This document shows, in pieces, positions 47,534 through 55,677 of a DNA stretch of 64,000 bases. Each line of letters starts with the position of its first letter. The first letter of the stretch is position 1. The notes under the pieces were generated by a model. That model had not been told where the DNA came from. It searched no databases and saw only the letters and a list, made by a program, of their open reading frames with translations. A program made the position numbers and the translations under genes. Source of the DNA: an uncultured Pseudomonadota bacterium (GTDB taxonomy: Bacteria > Pseudomonadota > Gammaproteobacteria > Burkholderiales > JALYOK01); the NCBI GenBank assembly GCA_902826775.1, contig CADEHE010000014.1, positions 1 through 64,000 of the forward strand. The letters are read 5' to 3'.

Positions 47534-48751
47534 TTACTCATCGGCCGGCTCTCCGGAGTCCTTGCTCGCACTGCTGGGTGTTGCACCGCGCCGCAGCAGG
47601 ACCAGCTTATCTCGCAGCGCGCGCGCGCGCGGTTTCAATACTGTTTCGTTCAGCCAGGCTAAGCGTCCGCGCAGCGTCTTGCCATAGACGAATACGCTAT
47701 GCATCAGATCGCCCTCTTCGGACCAGCGCGTCTTGTACGCGTTCTCGCCCGGACCCATGTAGTAGCGTTGCAAGCCGCGCCCGCGCATCGCTTCGAGCAG
47801 GTGACGAAACAGATACGATCCGGGCGAGATTTCGACGCAACTCGCATCGAAGTCGGCACGCAACGCGTGGACCTTGCCTTGGTACACGAGCTGGTATTCC
47901 ATCGCCAGCGCCTGCTCATTGATGTAAATTATCCAAACGGATAGCCAACCGCGATCGTGCGCAAGCTTCGTTAGCGCGCGAATGAATGCCTGTGGCCCTG
48001 GGCGGTCGAGAGAACGTCCGGTCTCCTGTTTCCAACTGCGGCGCGAGACTTCGATACTGGTGGCGAGTGCTTGTTCCACGGCAGCGGCGGTGCCCGCGCC
48101 TGGTTCGATCCACTCGACGCGTATCTCCCCCGCTTTTTTCAAGCGATTGGCAGCAAGGTTGTTGGCCTTCTTGAGGCTGCGTCCGCGCGTGCTGTAGTAC
48201 TCGGTCCAGGTGGTGTCGAGCGGAATGAGCAGATTGCGCCCGCCGTCGCGAATCTCATGGCGAAATCCGCGCGCGCTGAGCGCTTGGAGCAGCAGGCCGC
48301 CGGCCAAAGTGCCCTCGCTCAAGTAATGCAAATGCATCGTGTCCCACTGAGCGCCACGGCGCGCGAGTTCTGCCGCAAAGGCTTGCGCCACGCTGGCGGC
48401 CAGCTCCGGCGGCGCGATCAAGTCGCACAGTTGCGTGTCGGGCACGGTGAGCAATTCCAAGCGCTTGACGCTTACCTTGCCTTCCGAAGCGGATTCGAGG
48501 ATGAGCGGCAGAATGCCGACCAGAGAGCCACTTTCGTAAGCGCACAGGGTGAAGAGTTGTGCGTTTTCTTTGCGCCATGCCCATGCGGAGCAAAACCATT
48601 CGTGGAGGAAGAACACCGACGCCGCACCGGCGCGCGCAACTAAGGCATTCCACTGCTCGCGCAGCGCACAAAATGCGCTTTCGTCAACGACAGCAGTAAC
48701 GGTCAGAGCTTGCGCGGACTGCGCCTCGGCGCGCGCTTGCCCAGCGCTCAC
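47534..48751 (-). CDS. CelD/BcsL-type GNAT acetyltransferase
   Basis: A 405-residue GNAT of the CelD/BcsL family, implicated in polysaccharide (cellulose and exopolysaccharide) biosynthesis. ESAFCALREQWNALVARAG and VFFLHEWFCSAWAW are the typical N-terminal part, and SLKKANNLAANRLKKAGEIR followed by ALAMEYQLVYQGKVHALRAD and YYMGPGENAYKTRWSEE the C-terminal acyltransferase half. It opens the minus-strand set that continues with a two-domain GNAT protein and a polysaccharide deacetylase. The acceptor is probably a surface glycan intermediate. Confidence 0.85.
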   Translation of the reverse strand: MSAGQARAEAQSAQALTVTAVVDESAFCALREQWNALVARAGAASVFFLHEWFCSAWAWRKENAQLFTLCAYESGSLVGILPLILESASEGKVSVKRLELLTVPDTQLCDLIAPPELAASVAQAFAAELARRGAQWDTMHLHYLSEGTLAGGLLLQALSARGFRHEIRDGGRNLLIPLDTTWTEYYSTRGRSLKKANNLAANRLKKAGEIRVEWIEPGAGTAAAVEQALATSIEVSRRSWKQETGRSLDRPGPQAFIRALTKLAHDRGWLSVWIIYINEQALAMEYQLVYQGKVHALRADFDASCVEISPGSYLFRHLLEAMRGRGLQRYYMGPGENAYKTRWSEEGDLMHSVFVYGKTLRGRLAWLNETVLKPRARALRDKLVLLRRGATPSSASKDSGEPADE

Positions 48752-49392
48752 GCCGATGCTCGCACTGAGGGCCGGGCCGCAATACTAAACCGCAGGAAAT
48801 CCGCCGTTGAGGCAAGGAGTTTCGCGTTCGTAGGTGCCTGGGTGAGTGAGCCGTTCTGCCCGCAGAGGAGCATCCGGCCATAGATTTTATGGTTTTGGGG
48901 GTGCTTCATGCGCCGTCATTATAGTAGCATCCGTTGCGGGCGCGCCCGCTTTTCAGCTGCTGTCGCGAGCGGGGTTGCAAGCCTCGGCAGCGCCCGGTTT
49001 TGTTGCCGTCGGGTTGCGCTGACGTTGGGCCGAAGAGCGTCGAAGCATTGGCATTTGGCTTGCACCACCAGTTGCAGCCCGAAACAAGCAAGATCGTACC
49101 GAAGGGGGCATAGCGTCCGGTTGCGACGCACGCGAGCTGCCTTAACAATGGCTATCTGATTTGCGGCCGGCTGTAACGCGGTACGGTCATTGCCTACGAG
49201 CGCGAGCGAGTTCGTGCACTTGTCGTTTAAATCAAGTACAAGCCCCAGCATACATTGGACAATAGCTAATAATAATAGCCAATAAAGGTATCCATCTAAC
49301 AGTATAGGGTAGCCAGCACGGCGTAAGGTTTGCCGTTGCGTTGTCGGCAACAATGCGCGCGCCGCGAAACAACTCGGGAGGAGATCAAAATC
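48752..49392. other. 641-bp intergenic region before lactate permease
   Basis: No coding frame here looks real: the ORFs have no family features and lie on both strands. The left part is GC-rich. From about 49245 to 49310 the DNA turns AT-rich (ATTGGACAATAGCTAATAAT and onward) and includes the imperfect inverted arms ATTGG and CCAAT around an AATAATAATA core. That is the likely promoter and regulator-binding zone of the permease gene. It also holds the divergent upstream region of the CelD-like gene near 48752-48920, where a TTATAGTA stretch occurs at about 48917. No RNA gene was recognised. Confidence 0.4.
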
Positions 49393-51069
49393 ATGTGGCA
49401 GCAGAACTACAACCCTACTGGCAGCCCCGCGCTGTCAACACTGCTGGCTGCTTTGCCTGTGCTCATTTTGCTCGGCGGGCTTGGCTTCTTTCATGTTCGT
49501 GCGCACCTCGCCGCCATTGCGGGGATGCTCGCCGCTTTCGCGATCGCGATGTTTGTGTTTGGCATGCCGGGCGCGATGGCGGGCAAGGCGGCTTTGTTCG
49601 GCGGTGCCTGGGCGATAACCGTGCCGTGCTGGATCATTCTCAATACCATGTTTCTCTACAAGCTCACCGTCAAAGCGGGCTTGTTTCAAGTGCTGCAAGA
49701 CTCGATCGGCGGCGTGACGAATGATCGCCGTCTGCAACTTATCTTGATCGCGTTTTGCTTCGGTGCGTTCTTTGAGGGCGCGGCAGGTGGCGGCACGCCA
49801 GTGGCAGTGACGGGCGCGATGCTGATCGGACTGGGCTTTCATCCGCTCGCCGCTTCGGGCTTGTCTTTGATTGCCAATACCGCTCCGGTGGCATACGGCG
49901 GCTCCGGTACGCCGATACTCGTGCTGAACAGTGTCACCGAGAATACTGACAGTTACCTGCTAGCGCTCTCGGCGATGGTGGGGCGGCAGTTGCCGTTCTT
50001 CTCCGTTATCGTGCCGATTTGGCTGGTCATGGCTTTCTCCGGCTGGCGCGGCACCAAGCAAGTTCTGCCGGCGGTTTTGGTGGCGGGATTCTCCTTCGCC
50101 ATTCCGCAGTTTCTCATTTCCAACTACCACGGACCTTGGGTGGTCGATATGGTGTCGGCGATGATCTCGATGCTGCTGGTGGTGGTATTCCTGCGCTTCT
50201 GGCATCCCAAGCAAGTCTGGCTGAGTGCGCAGCCGGGCAGTCATACCGTGCCGTGGGAGGTGGCGCAGGCGCATCGCAAAGCGAATCAACACGACCGCAA
50301 CCGTGTTATCGCCGCATGGGCGCCGTGGGTACTGGTTTCCGCGATTCTCATGCTGTGGGCGTGGAAGACGTGGAAAGGTGTTATCGATATCAAAGGCATC
50401 AGCTTGATCGACTACCCGATCGATGGCCTGCACAAAATGGTCGAGCGCGTCGCGCCGGTTGTTGCCGAACCGCACGCGGAGGCAGCGGTGTTCAAGTTCG
50501 GCATCTTATCGTCGATTGGCACCGGTATTCTGATCGCCGGCTTAATCTCCGGGCTGATCATGAAGTTTTCGCCGCGCGAGATGTTGAAGACCTACGTGGA
50601 GACGTTTCAATCGCTCAAGTATTCGTTCATCACCATCTTCGCGATGCTCGCGTTGAGTTACGTCACGCGCTACTCGGGCATGGATGCGACCATGGGCTTG
50701 GCGATGGCCAACACCGGCTGGCTGTATCCCTTCTTCGGCACGTTGATCGGTTGGTTGGGTGTTGCGCTGACGGGCACCGATGCCGGATCAAACGCCTTGT
50801 TCGGCAGCCAACAGCAGATCACCGCGAATCAGCTCGGTTTGTCGCCGACGCTGATGGCTGCGGCCAATAGCTCCGGCGGCGTGATGGGCAAAATGATCGA
50901 CGCGCAAAGCATCGTGGTGGCTTCGGTGGCGACGAACTACATCGGCAAGGAGGGTGTCATCTTGCGCTACGTATTCTGGCATTCGATCGCTCTGGCGAGC
51001 TTGGTCGGGGTGTTGGTGATGCTCCAGGCCTATGTACCGCCGTTCACACATATGGTAGTTAAGCCATAA
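49393..51069 (+). CDS. L-lactate permease family transporter
   Basis: A 558-residue LctP/LldP-family permease (E. coli LldP is 551). About twelve membrane segments; FFEGAAGGGTPVAVTGAML near residue 140, VAYGGSGTPILVLNSVTEN near 170, and GTDAGSNALFGSQQQITANQ near 465 are highly typical. It imports L- or D-lactate or glycolate with protons. I prefer the ATG at 49393 (MWQQNYNPTGSP) with a GGGAGGAG ribosome site; the frame extends upstream but without homology. The next gene is a carboxylate-type MFS transporter. Confidence 0.94.
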   Translation: MWQQNYNPTGSPALSTLLAALPVLILLGGLGFFHVRAHLAAIAGMLAAFAIAMFVFGMPGAMAGKAALFGGAWAITVPCWIILNTMFLYKLTVKAGLFQVLQDSIGGVTNDRRLQLILIAFCFGAFFEGAAGGGTPVAVTGAMLIGLGFHPLAASGLSLIANTAPVAYGGSGTPILVLNSVTENTDSYLLALSAMVGRQLPFFSVIVPIWLVMAFSGWRGTKQVLPAVLVAGFSFAIPQFLISNYHGPWVVDMVSAMISMLLVVVFLRFWHPKQVWLSAQPGSHTVPWEVAQAHRKANQHDRNRVIAAWAPWVLVSAILMLWAWKTWKGVIDIKGISLIDYPIDGLHKMVERVAPVVAEPHAEAAVFKFGILSSIGTGILIAGLISGLIMKFSPREMLKTYVETFQSLKYSFITIFAMLALSYVTRYSGMDATMGLAMANTGWLYPFFGTLIGWLGVALTGTDAGSNALFGSQQQITANQLGLSPTLMAAANSSGGVMGKMIDAQSIVVASVATNYIGKEGVILRYVFWHSIALASLVGVLVMLQAYVPPFTHMVVKP

Positions 51070-51141
51070 TAGCGCGGCACATCAGGCGCCAGAGAAGATA
51101 AGCGAACGGCGCCGCGCTCATAATCATTACAGGGAGGAAAC

Positions 51142-52602
51142 ATGGCCAGCACCGCAATTACGCCGGAGTTTGAGAAGGCGACGTACGCCAAAGTCGCCGC
51201 CAAGCTGATTCCGTTTCTGTTCATCTGCTACGTAGTCAATTTTCTCGATCGCGTTAACGTCGGTTTCGCCAAGCTGCAGATGGCGGGCGATCTGAAGTTT
51301 AGCGACGCGGTGTACGGGTTCGGTGCCGGCGTATTCTTTATCGGCTATTTCATTTTTGAAGTGCCGAGCAACATCATTCTCGAGAAAGTCGGCGCGCGCG
51401 CCTGGATCGCGCGCATCATGATTACCTGGGGGTTAATCTCCACAGCGTTCATGTTTACCGGCAGCATCGATTTGGGTGTGCTGTCGGCGCCGCTGTGCGA
51501 GTTTTTCGCTTGGGCGTCGTACTTGTTCAACACCGTATTCAGTCTCGGTTTCATACAGCCCAAGATTATGCCCGGCGAGGCGACGTGCACCAATCCCGAA
51601 GTGGCCTTTTACACCTTGCGCTTTCTGCTTGGCGTGGCCGAAGCAGGGTTTTTCCCGGGCATTATTCTTTACCTCACTTATTGGTTCCCCGGCCATCGCC
51701 GCGCCAAGATGGTGGCGTTATTCATGACGGCCATCGGCGTCTCGCAGTTGATCGGCTCGCCGGTTTCCGGCGCAATCATGCAATGGACGGATGGTCACTC
51801 AGGCTGGCACGGCTGGCAGTGGCTGTTCTTGCTGGAAGGCTTGCCCTCGGTGCTGATCGGTATTTTGGTGCTGATCGTGCTGCCCAATGGACCACGATCG
51901 GCGAAATGGCTCACGCCGCAAGAGCAAGATTTCATCGTCAAGCGGGTCGAAGAAGACAACGCGAGTAAGGCGCACTTAGGCGGCAAGCACAATCTCAGCG
52001 GAGCTTTTGCCGACTACCGCGTATGGGCGCTGGCGATCGTTTATTTTTGCGGCGCGGTCTGCTTTTACGCAGTCAGCTTGTGGATGCCCACGACCATTCA
52101 AGAACTTGGCATCGACAAGAAGGACTACCTCAAAGTAGGTTTGATCAGCATGATTCCGTGGGGCGCAAGCATCATCTCGATGATCTACTGGGGCAGTCAT
52201 TCGGATAAAACAGGCGAGCGGCGCTGGCATTCGGCCACAGGCTTTTTGGTGCAAATGGCCGGATTGGTGATCTTGGCGCTCTCGCATAAATCTCCGATCA
52301 TGTCGATCGTCGGTCTCACGTTGATCACCATCGGCTGGGCCGGATACGTCGTCACTTTCTGGTCGCTACCGACCGCGTTTCTAGCAAGCACTGCGGCGGC
52401 GGCGGGGATTGCGTTGATCAATTCGGTGGGCAATCTGGGCGGCTACGTCGGACCGGAGATGGTCGGCCGCATCCGGCAGGCGAGCGGAGGAGATGCGACG
52501 AATGCGTTCTTCCTTTTGGGCGGGGTAGCACTGGTTGGCGCGCTCATCATCTTGTTGTTGCCGCGCACGCAGGCAGAGCGCACCGGGACGTCGGCGCGCT
52601 AA
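51142..52602 (+). CDS. MFS anion:cation symporter with 44-residue insertion
   Basis: A 486-residue major facilitator of the ACS (anion:cation symporter) group, with FLDRVNVGFAKLQMAGDL in helix 1 region and LRFLLGVAEAGFFPGIILYL in helix 4 region, 12 helices in all. Between helix 3 and helix 4 (about residues 109-152) there is a hydrophilic-to-mixed insertion of about 44 residues, including two Cys, that standard ACS members lack. Likely to import a small carboxylate (hexuronate, glucarate, phthalate and similar are known family substrates). It is 72 bp downstream of the lactate permease and may share its transcript. Confidence 0.9.
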   Translation: MASTAITPEFEKATYAKVAAKLIPFLFICYVVNFLDRVNVGFAKLQMAGDLKFSDAVYGFGAGVFFIGYFIFEVPSNIILEKVGARAWIARIMITWGLISTAFMFTGSIDLGVLSAPLCEFFAWASYLFNTVFSLGFIQPKIMPGEATCTNPEVAFYTLRFLLGVAEAGFFPGIILYLTYWFPGHRRAKMVALFMTAIGVSQLIGSPVSGAIMQWTDGHSGWHGWQWLFLLEGLPSVLIGILVLIVLPNGPRSAKWLTPQEQDFIVKRVEEDNASKAHLGGKHNLSGAFADYRVWALAIVYFCGAVCFYAVSLWMPTTIQELGIDKKDYLKVGLISMIPWGASIISMIYWGSHSDKTGERRWHSATGFLVQMAGLVILALSHKSPIMSIVGLTLITIGWAGYVVTFWSLPTAFLASTAAAAGIALINSVGNLGGYVGPEMVGRIRQASGGDATNAFFLLGGVALVGALIILLLPRTQAERTGTSAR

Positions 52603-52741
52603 CGCCATCCACTTTGTGCGGGTGGGCGCATCGGGTTATTGCACACTCGCTGCGTGCGCAGCGTGTCGGCGAGACGCTGGCGATATCTCTTAAGATGGTT
52701 GCGGCGTTACACCGGTGCGGTTGAAGACTTCGCGCTAGCTT

Positions 52742-53134
52742 GTGAACGCGTACACCCTCGCCAAGTCCGTTCATGTCACCACGGCGATGCTTAGCATCGC
52801 CGGATTCATTGCGCGTTTCATTTTGCTTTGGCGCGGTTCAGTGCTGATGCAACGGCCGGTACTGCGCATCCTCCCGCATGTAAATGACACCCTTCTGCTC
52901 GGCGCGGCGCTGACCATGCTGTGGCTGGGACGCATCAATCCCTTCGCAGTGAGTTGGCTCAGCGCCAAGTTGACGGCGTTGCTGGTCTATATCCTGCTGG
53001 GTCTGATCGCCTTGCGCCGAGGGCGCACGCGAGGCGCGCGATTGGCTGCCTTTTTGGGGGCAGTGGCGGTGTTTGCCTACATCGTTTTGGTCGCCACGAC
53101 GCGCAGCGTGGCGCCAGCGGTAGCGGCGCCGTAA
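52742..53134 (+). CDS. SirB2 family membrane protein
   Basis: A 130-residue protein with four hydrophobic segments; the start YTLAKSVHVTTAMLSIAGFI and the motif RILPHVNDTLLLGAALTMLW fit the SirB2 family of small inner-membrane proteins. The GTG start at 52742 is the first in frame. It is alone on the plus strand, and its biochemical role is unknown for the whole family. Confidence 0.85.
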   Translation: MNAYTLAKSVHVTTAMLSIAGFIARFILLWRGSVLMQRPVLRILPHVNDTLLLGAALTMLWLGRINPFAVSWLSAKLTALLVYILLGLIALRRGRTRGARLAAFLGAVAVFAYIVLVATTRSVAPAVAAP

Positions 53135-53215
53135 GCGTTTATTGCGCGCAATGCGGTTGCGCAACCGCGGTATCGTGTATCGATCGCATTGCCAAGCCGC
53201 TAGGAAAGATGCATT

Positions 53216-53231
53216 ATGACAACGTTGTCAT
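53216..53231. promoter_or_regulatory. Perfect 16-bp palindrome, LacI-type operator shape
   Basis: ATGACAACGTTGTCAT lies 38 bp before the lectin-like gene. The central CG and TGACAA/TTGTCA arms resemble LacI-family operators. About one 16-bp perfect palindrome is expected by chance in a 64-kb window, so position and shape, not rarity, make it interesting. No LacI regulator gene is in this window. Confidence 0.4.
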
Positions 53232-53268
53232 CCTAACTTTTTTATATCTTTAGAGGGAGCAAGGCATA

Positions 53269-53856
53269 ATGCGCCGTCAACTTGCCATGGTATTTCTAGC
53301 GACGACCGCCTTGCCAGCGCTTTCCGCGCCCGTGCTTTGGGATGTGAGCGCGGGTGGCAATGGGCATTACTACGATTTTGTGCAAGCGAGCGTTGATTGG
53401 GATACGGCGCTGGCCGCTGCCGCTGCCGCCAGTCATCTCGGTCAGAATGGATACCTCGCCACGGTCACTTCCGCCGCGGAGCAGGCTTTCATTTTCACCG
53501 CGGTGTCATCGCAACTAGCGTGGATCGGCGGATCAGATCGCGAGACCGAAGGCGTGTGGAAATGGATCGACGGTCCGGAGGCCGGGCAGATTTTTTTCGG
53601 GCCGGGCGCGCCATCGGGTGCTTATTCGAATTGGGGCGCGGCGGAGCCTAACAACTGCTGCTCGGGCGAAGACTATCTCCAGTTCGCCTTTTCCGGCGCG
53701 GGTTTGTGGAACGACCATGGCGGGCCTGGCAATTCCGGTCAGCTCAATAGCTACCTGATCGAGTACGGCGCGGCGCCGGTGCAAGTTACCCTGCCCGGGT
53801 CGCTCGCGCTCATCGCTATGCCGCTGCTCGCTCTATCTTACAGGCGCCGCGTCTAG
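53269..53856 (+). CDS. C-type lectin-like, exosortase-type surface protein
   Basis: A 195-residue exported protein. Signal peptide 1-19 (ATTALPALSAP), then a C-type-lectin-like domain: NGYLATVTSAAEQAFIF, LAWIGGSDRETEGVWKWIDG, the EPNN ligand loop (NWGAAEPNNCC) and ED near residue 130, then WNDH. The C-terminus is VTLPGSLALIAMPLLALSYRRRV: a sorting motif, a hydrophobic stretch and a basic tail, as in PEP-CTERM/VPLPG exosortase substrates. It should be anchored or released at the cell surface after exosortase cleavage; no exosortase is in this window. It may bind sugars. Confidence 0.87.
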   Translation: MRRQLAMVFLATTALPALSAPVLWDVSAGGNGHYYDFVQASVDWDTALAAAAAASHLGQNGYLATVTSAAEQAFIFTAVSSQLAWIGGSDRETEGVWKWIDGPEAGQIFFGPGAPSGAYSNWGAAEPNNCCSGEDYLQFAFSGAGLWNDHGGPGNSGQLNSYLIEYGAAPVQVTLPGSLALIAMPLLALSYRRRV

Positions 53857-53880
53857 GCGAAGCTCGCCCGGTGCGGCAGT

Positions 53881-53920
53881 CGATCTGTTCCCGGGCTACT
53901 GCTCGGGAAAGATCGTTCTT
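53881..53920 (+). terminator. Hairpin after the lectin-like gene
   Basis: CGATC and TTCCCG pair with CGGGAA and GATCG around a 10-base loop, followed by TTCTT. It lies 25 bp after the lectin-like gene and just before the second exosortase-type gene, so that each of the two may have its own transcript. Confidence 0.5.
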
Positions 53921-53932
53921 GGAGGAAACAAC

Positions 53933-54661
53933 ATGCGAAGTCTTTCGATCTCTACAACGGTTTTCGCGTTGGCTCTTACACTAGCGAACGCGCACGCAGG
54001 CGTGCTGGTCTCGAGTACTTTCGATAACGGCGACGAGGGCTGGACGTCATTCAGCTTTGCTGGCGTTGCTACGCCGGATTTCAGCGGCGCTTTCGGTGGT
54101 CCGGGGCAGGTAGATTTCGACGGAACCAGCGGCAACCCCGCTGGCTCAATCGAGAGCACCGATCCCGACAACGGTTGGCAATATTTCGTCGCGCCACTTG
54201 CATTTCTAGGCGATCAAGTTCTAGCGCTCGGTGGCGCACTGACGTTCCAACAGCAACGCCGCGACATCTTGCCTTTGGGTCAGGCAATACCCAGCGCCCT
54301 TGCCGCCTTGTCCGATGGCACCACGCTGCTGGTGTACGCGAACACAGCCTCGGCGCCGGTAGCCGGAGCATGGACGAGCTATAGGGTGAGCCTCGACGCC
54401 AGTGCTGCCGGCTGGTTTATCGGCTCGACGGGCACAGCGGCGACACCGGAACAACTCCAACGCGTGCTTGGCAATCTTTCGCAGCTAGTGATTGCGGGGG
54501 AATGGTTTGACGGCGCCGTATCCACTGGTCAGCCCGAAACGATTGCGCTCGACAACGTCATTCTTTCCGGCGTGGACGACGGCACGCCGGTGCCGCTGCC
54601 TGGCACGTTAGCACTTCTTGCCGCACCGGTGCTGCTGCGCTTGCGGCGCGGCCGGCTCTAA
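53933..54661 (+). CDS. Laminin-B-like, VPLPG exosortase-type surface protein
   Basis: A 242-residue exported protein. Signal peptide 1-22 (ALTLANAHAG), then FDNGDEGWTSFSFAG and NGWQYFVAPLAFLGDQ, which resemble the laminin-B (domain IV) fold found in extracellular proteins, then a C-terminal sorting tail VPLPGTLALLAAPVLL and RLRRGRL. It is tandem with the lectin-like gene, 76 bp on, with a hairpin between. Both are probably surface or matrix proteins sorted by the same exosortase. An AGGAGG-like site (TTGGAGGAAA) precedes the ATG. Confidence 0.85.
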   Translation: MRSLSISTTVFALALTLANAHAGVLVSSTFDNGDEGWTSFSFAGVATPDFSGAFGGPGQVDFDGTSGNPAGSIESTDPDNGWQYFVAPLAFLGDQVLALGGALTFQQQRRDILPLGQAIPSALAALSDGTTLLVYANTASAPVAGAWTSYRVSLDASAAGWFIGSTGTAATPEQLQRVLGNLSQLVIAGEWFDGAVSTGQPETIALDNVILSGVDDGTPVPLPGTLALLAAPVLLRLRRGRL

Positions 54662-54690
54662 GCGCTCACGCCAACTTAGAACTCAGAGCG

Positions 54691-55593
54691 CTAGCTCGCG
54701 GCGACTTGTTTGCGCGCCAATTCGAACGCGTCGCGAAAATCCAAGTAAAGCGGTTTTTCAGCACTGAGCATCAGTTCGAACATCGCGCGCATGTTCTGGT
54801 ATTTGATGTTGCCGATGGCCAGCGCACCGATTCCCACTGCATTCGTGTTCTTCAGCGTGACGCCGTTGTCCATGACGCCTAGTCCTTCAATGCCGGCGGG
54901 CGGCACGGCGTTGAGATCGGCAGCGACCAGCAGCTTCTTGGCGTGAGTTAGTTCCAATGCACTGAGGACTTGCACGCCTGCTTTGGCCGTTGCCAGGACG
55001 ACGTCGGCCGCAACGATTAGTTCGCGCCGCTCGTCGGTGGAGCCCGCGATCGCGGCGCTGGCGTCAGCGCCGTAGCGCGCGCGCGCCACTTCGGCGGTCA
55101 TGCGTGCGCGGTCGAAGCTGGTGTGGCTGGCGATGCGCACGCGCGCACCCGCGCTTGAAGCAAGCACTGCGGCCGCGGTACCAACCGGCCCGGTGCCGCC
55201 AAGGATGATGACCTGCTTGCCGCTGAGGTCGGTGCCGTGGGTTTTTCTGAGTTGTCCCTCGACGCTGGCCACCATCGCTGCCGCCGTCGTGAATGCACCG
55301 CTTGGATCGGCGAACACCGAAACTTCAAACGGCGGCACCATGGCGCGCTTGGCGGCATCAAGCATGTCAGCGGCCAAACCAATTTCACGCCCGCCGATGA
55401 AAATCCCGGTGCGTTTCGCGCCGCGCGGACCGCGCGAGAAGATGCAATCCTGAGTGAGCGGCGCGATCTGATCGAGCGCAACGTCGGTGTAGGGAATGAC
55501 GGCCTGATAGCCGGCATCGTAGGCCATGTTGACGTCGAACGGGCTGACGTTCTGCGTCGGCGTGAACATATGCAGTAAGAAGGGTTTTTCCAT
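54691..55593 (-). CDS. mtdB: Methylene-tetrahydromethanopterin dehydrogenase MtdB
   Basis: A 300-residue MtdB, which oxidises methylene-H4MPT to methenyl-H4MPT with NAD(P)+ in bacterial formaldehyde oxidation. The N-terminus (EKPFLLHMFTPTQNVSPFD) and GIFIGGREIGLAADML are characteristic; the Rossmann motif GGTGPVG is at residues 132-138. It lies 84 bp downstream of the beta-RFAP synthase gene on the same strand, next to the fhc genes, and is convergent with the second surface-protein gene. MtdB, not MtdA, is indicated by the overall family look and context. Confidence 0.92.
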   Translation of the reverse strand: MEKPFLLHMFTPTQNVSPFDVNMAYDAGYQAVIPYTDVALDQIAPLTQDCIFSRGPRGAKRTGIFIGGREIGLAADMLDAAKRAMVPPFEVSVFADPSGAFTTAAAMVASVEGQLRKTHGTDLSGKQVIILGGTGPVGTAAAVLASSAGARVRIASHTSFDRARMTAEVARARYGADASAAIAGSTDERRELIVAADVVLATAKAGVQVLSALELTHAKKLLVAADLNAVPPAGIEGLGVMDNGVTLKNTNAVGIGALAIGNIKYQNMRAMFELMLSAEKPLYLDFRDAFELARKQVAAS

Positions 55594-55677
55594 GGCGATG
55601 CGTGAATACTAGGGCCAGATAATCTATAGATTTGGCTTTGGATAATAGTAATCGTGAAATACAGCGCGCTGTATAAA

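Noticed and set aside
48752-49392. Small RNA gene in the long intergenic region
   Set aside because: No tRNA-like fold, terminator with T-run or known RNA motif could be seen; the AT-rich end fits a promoter.
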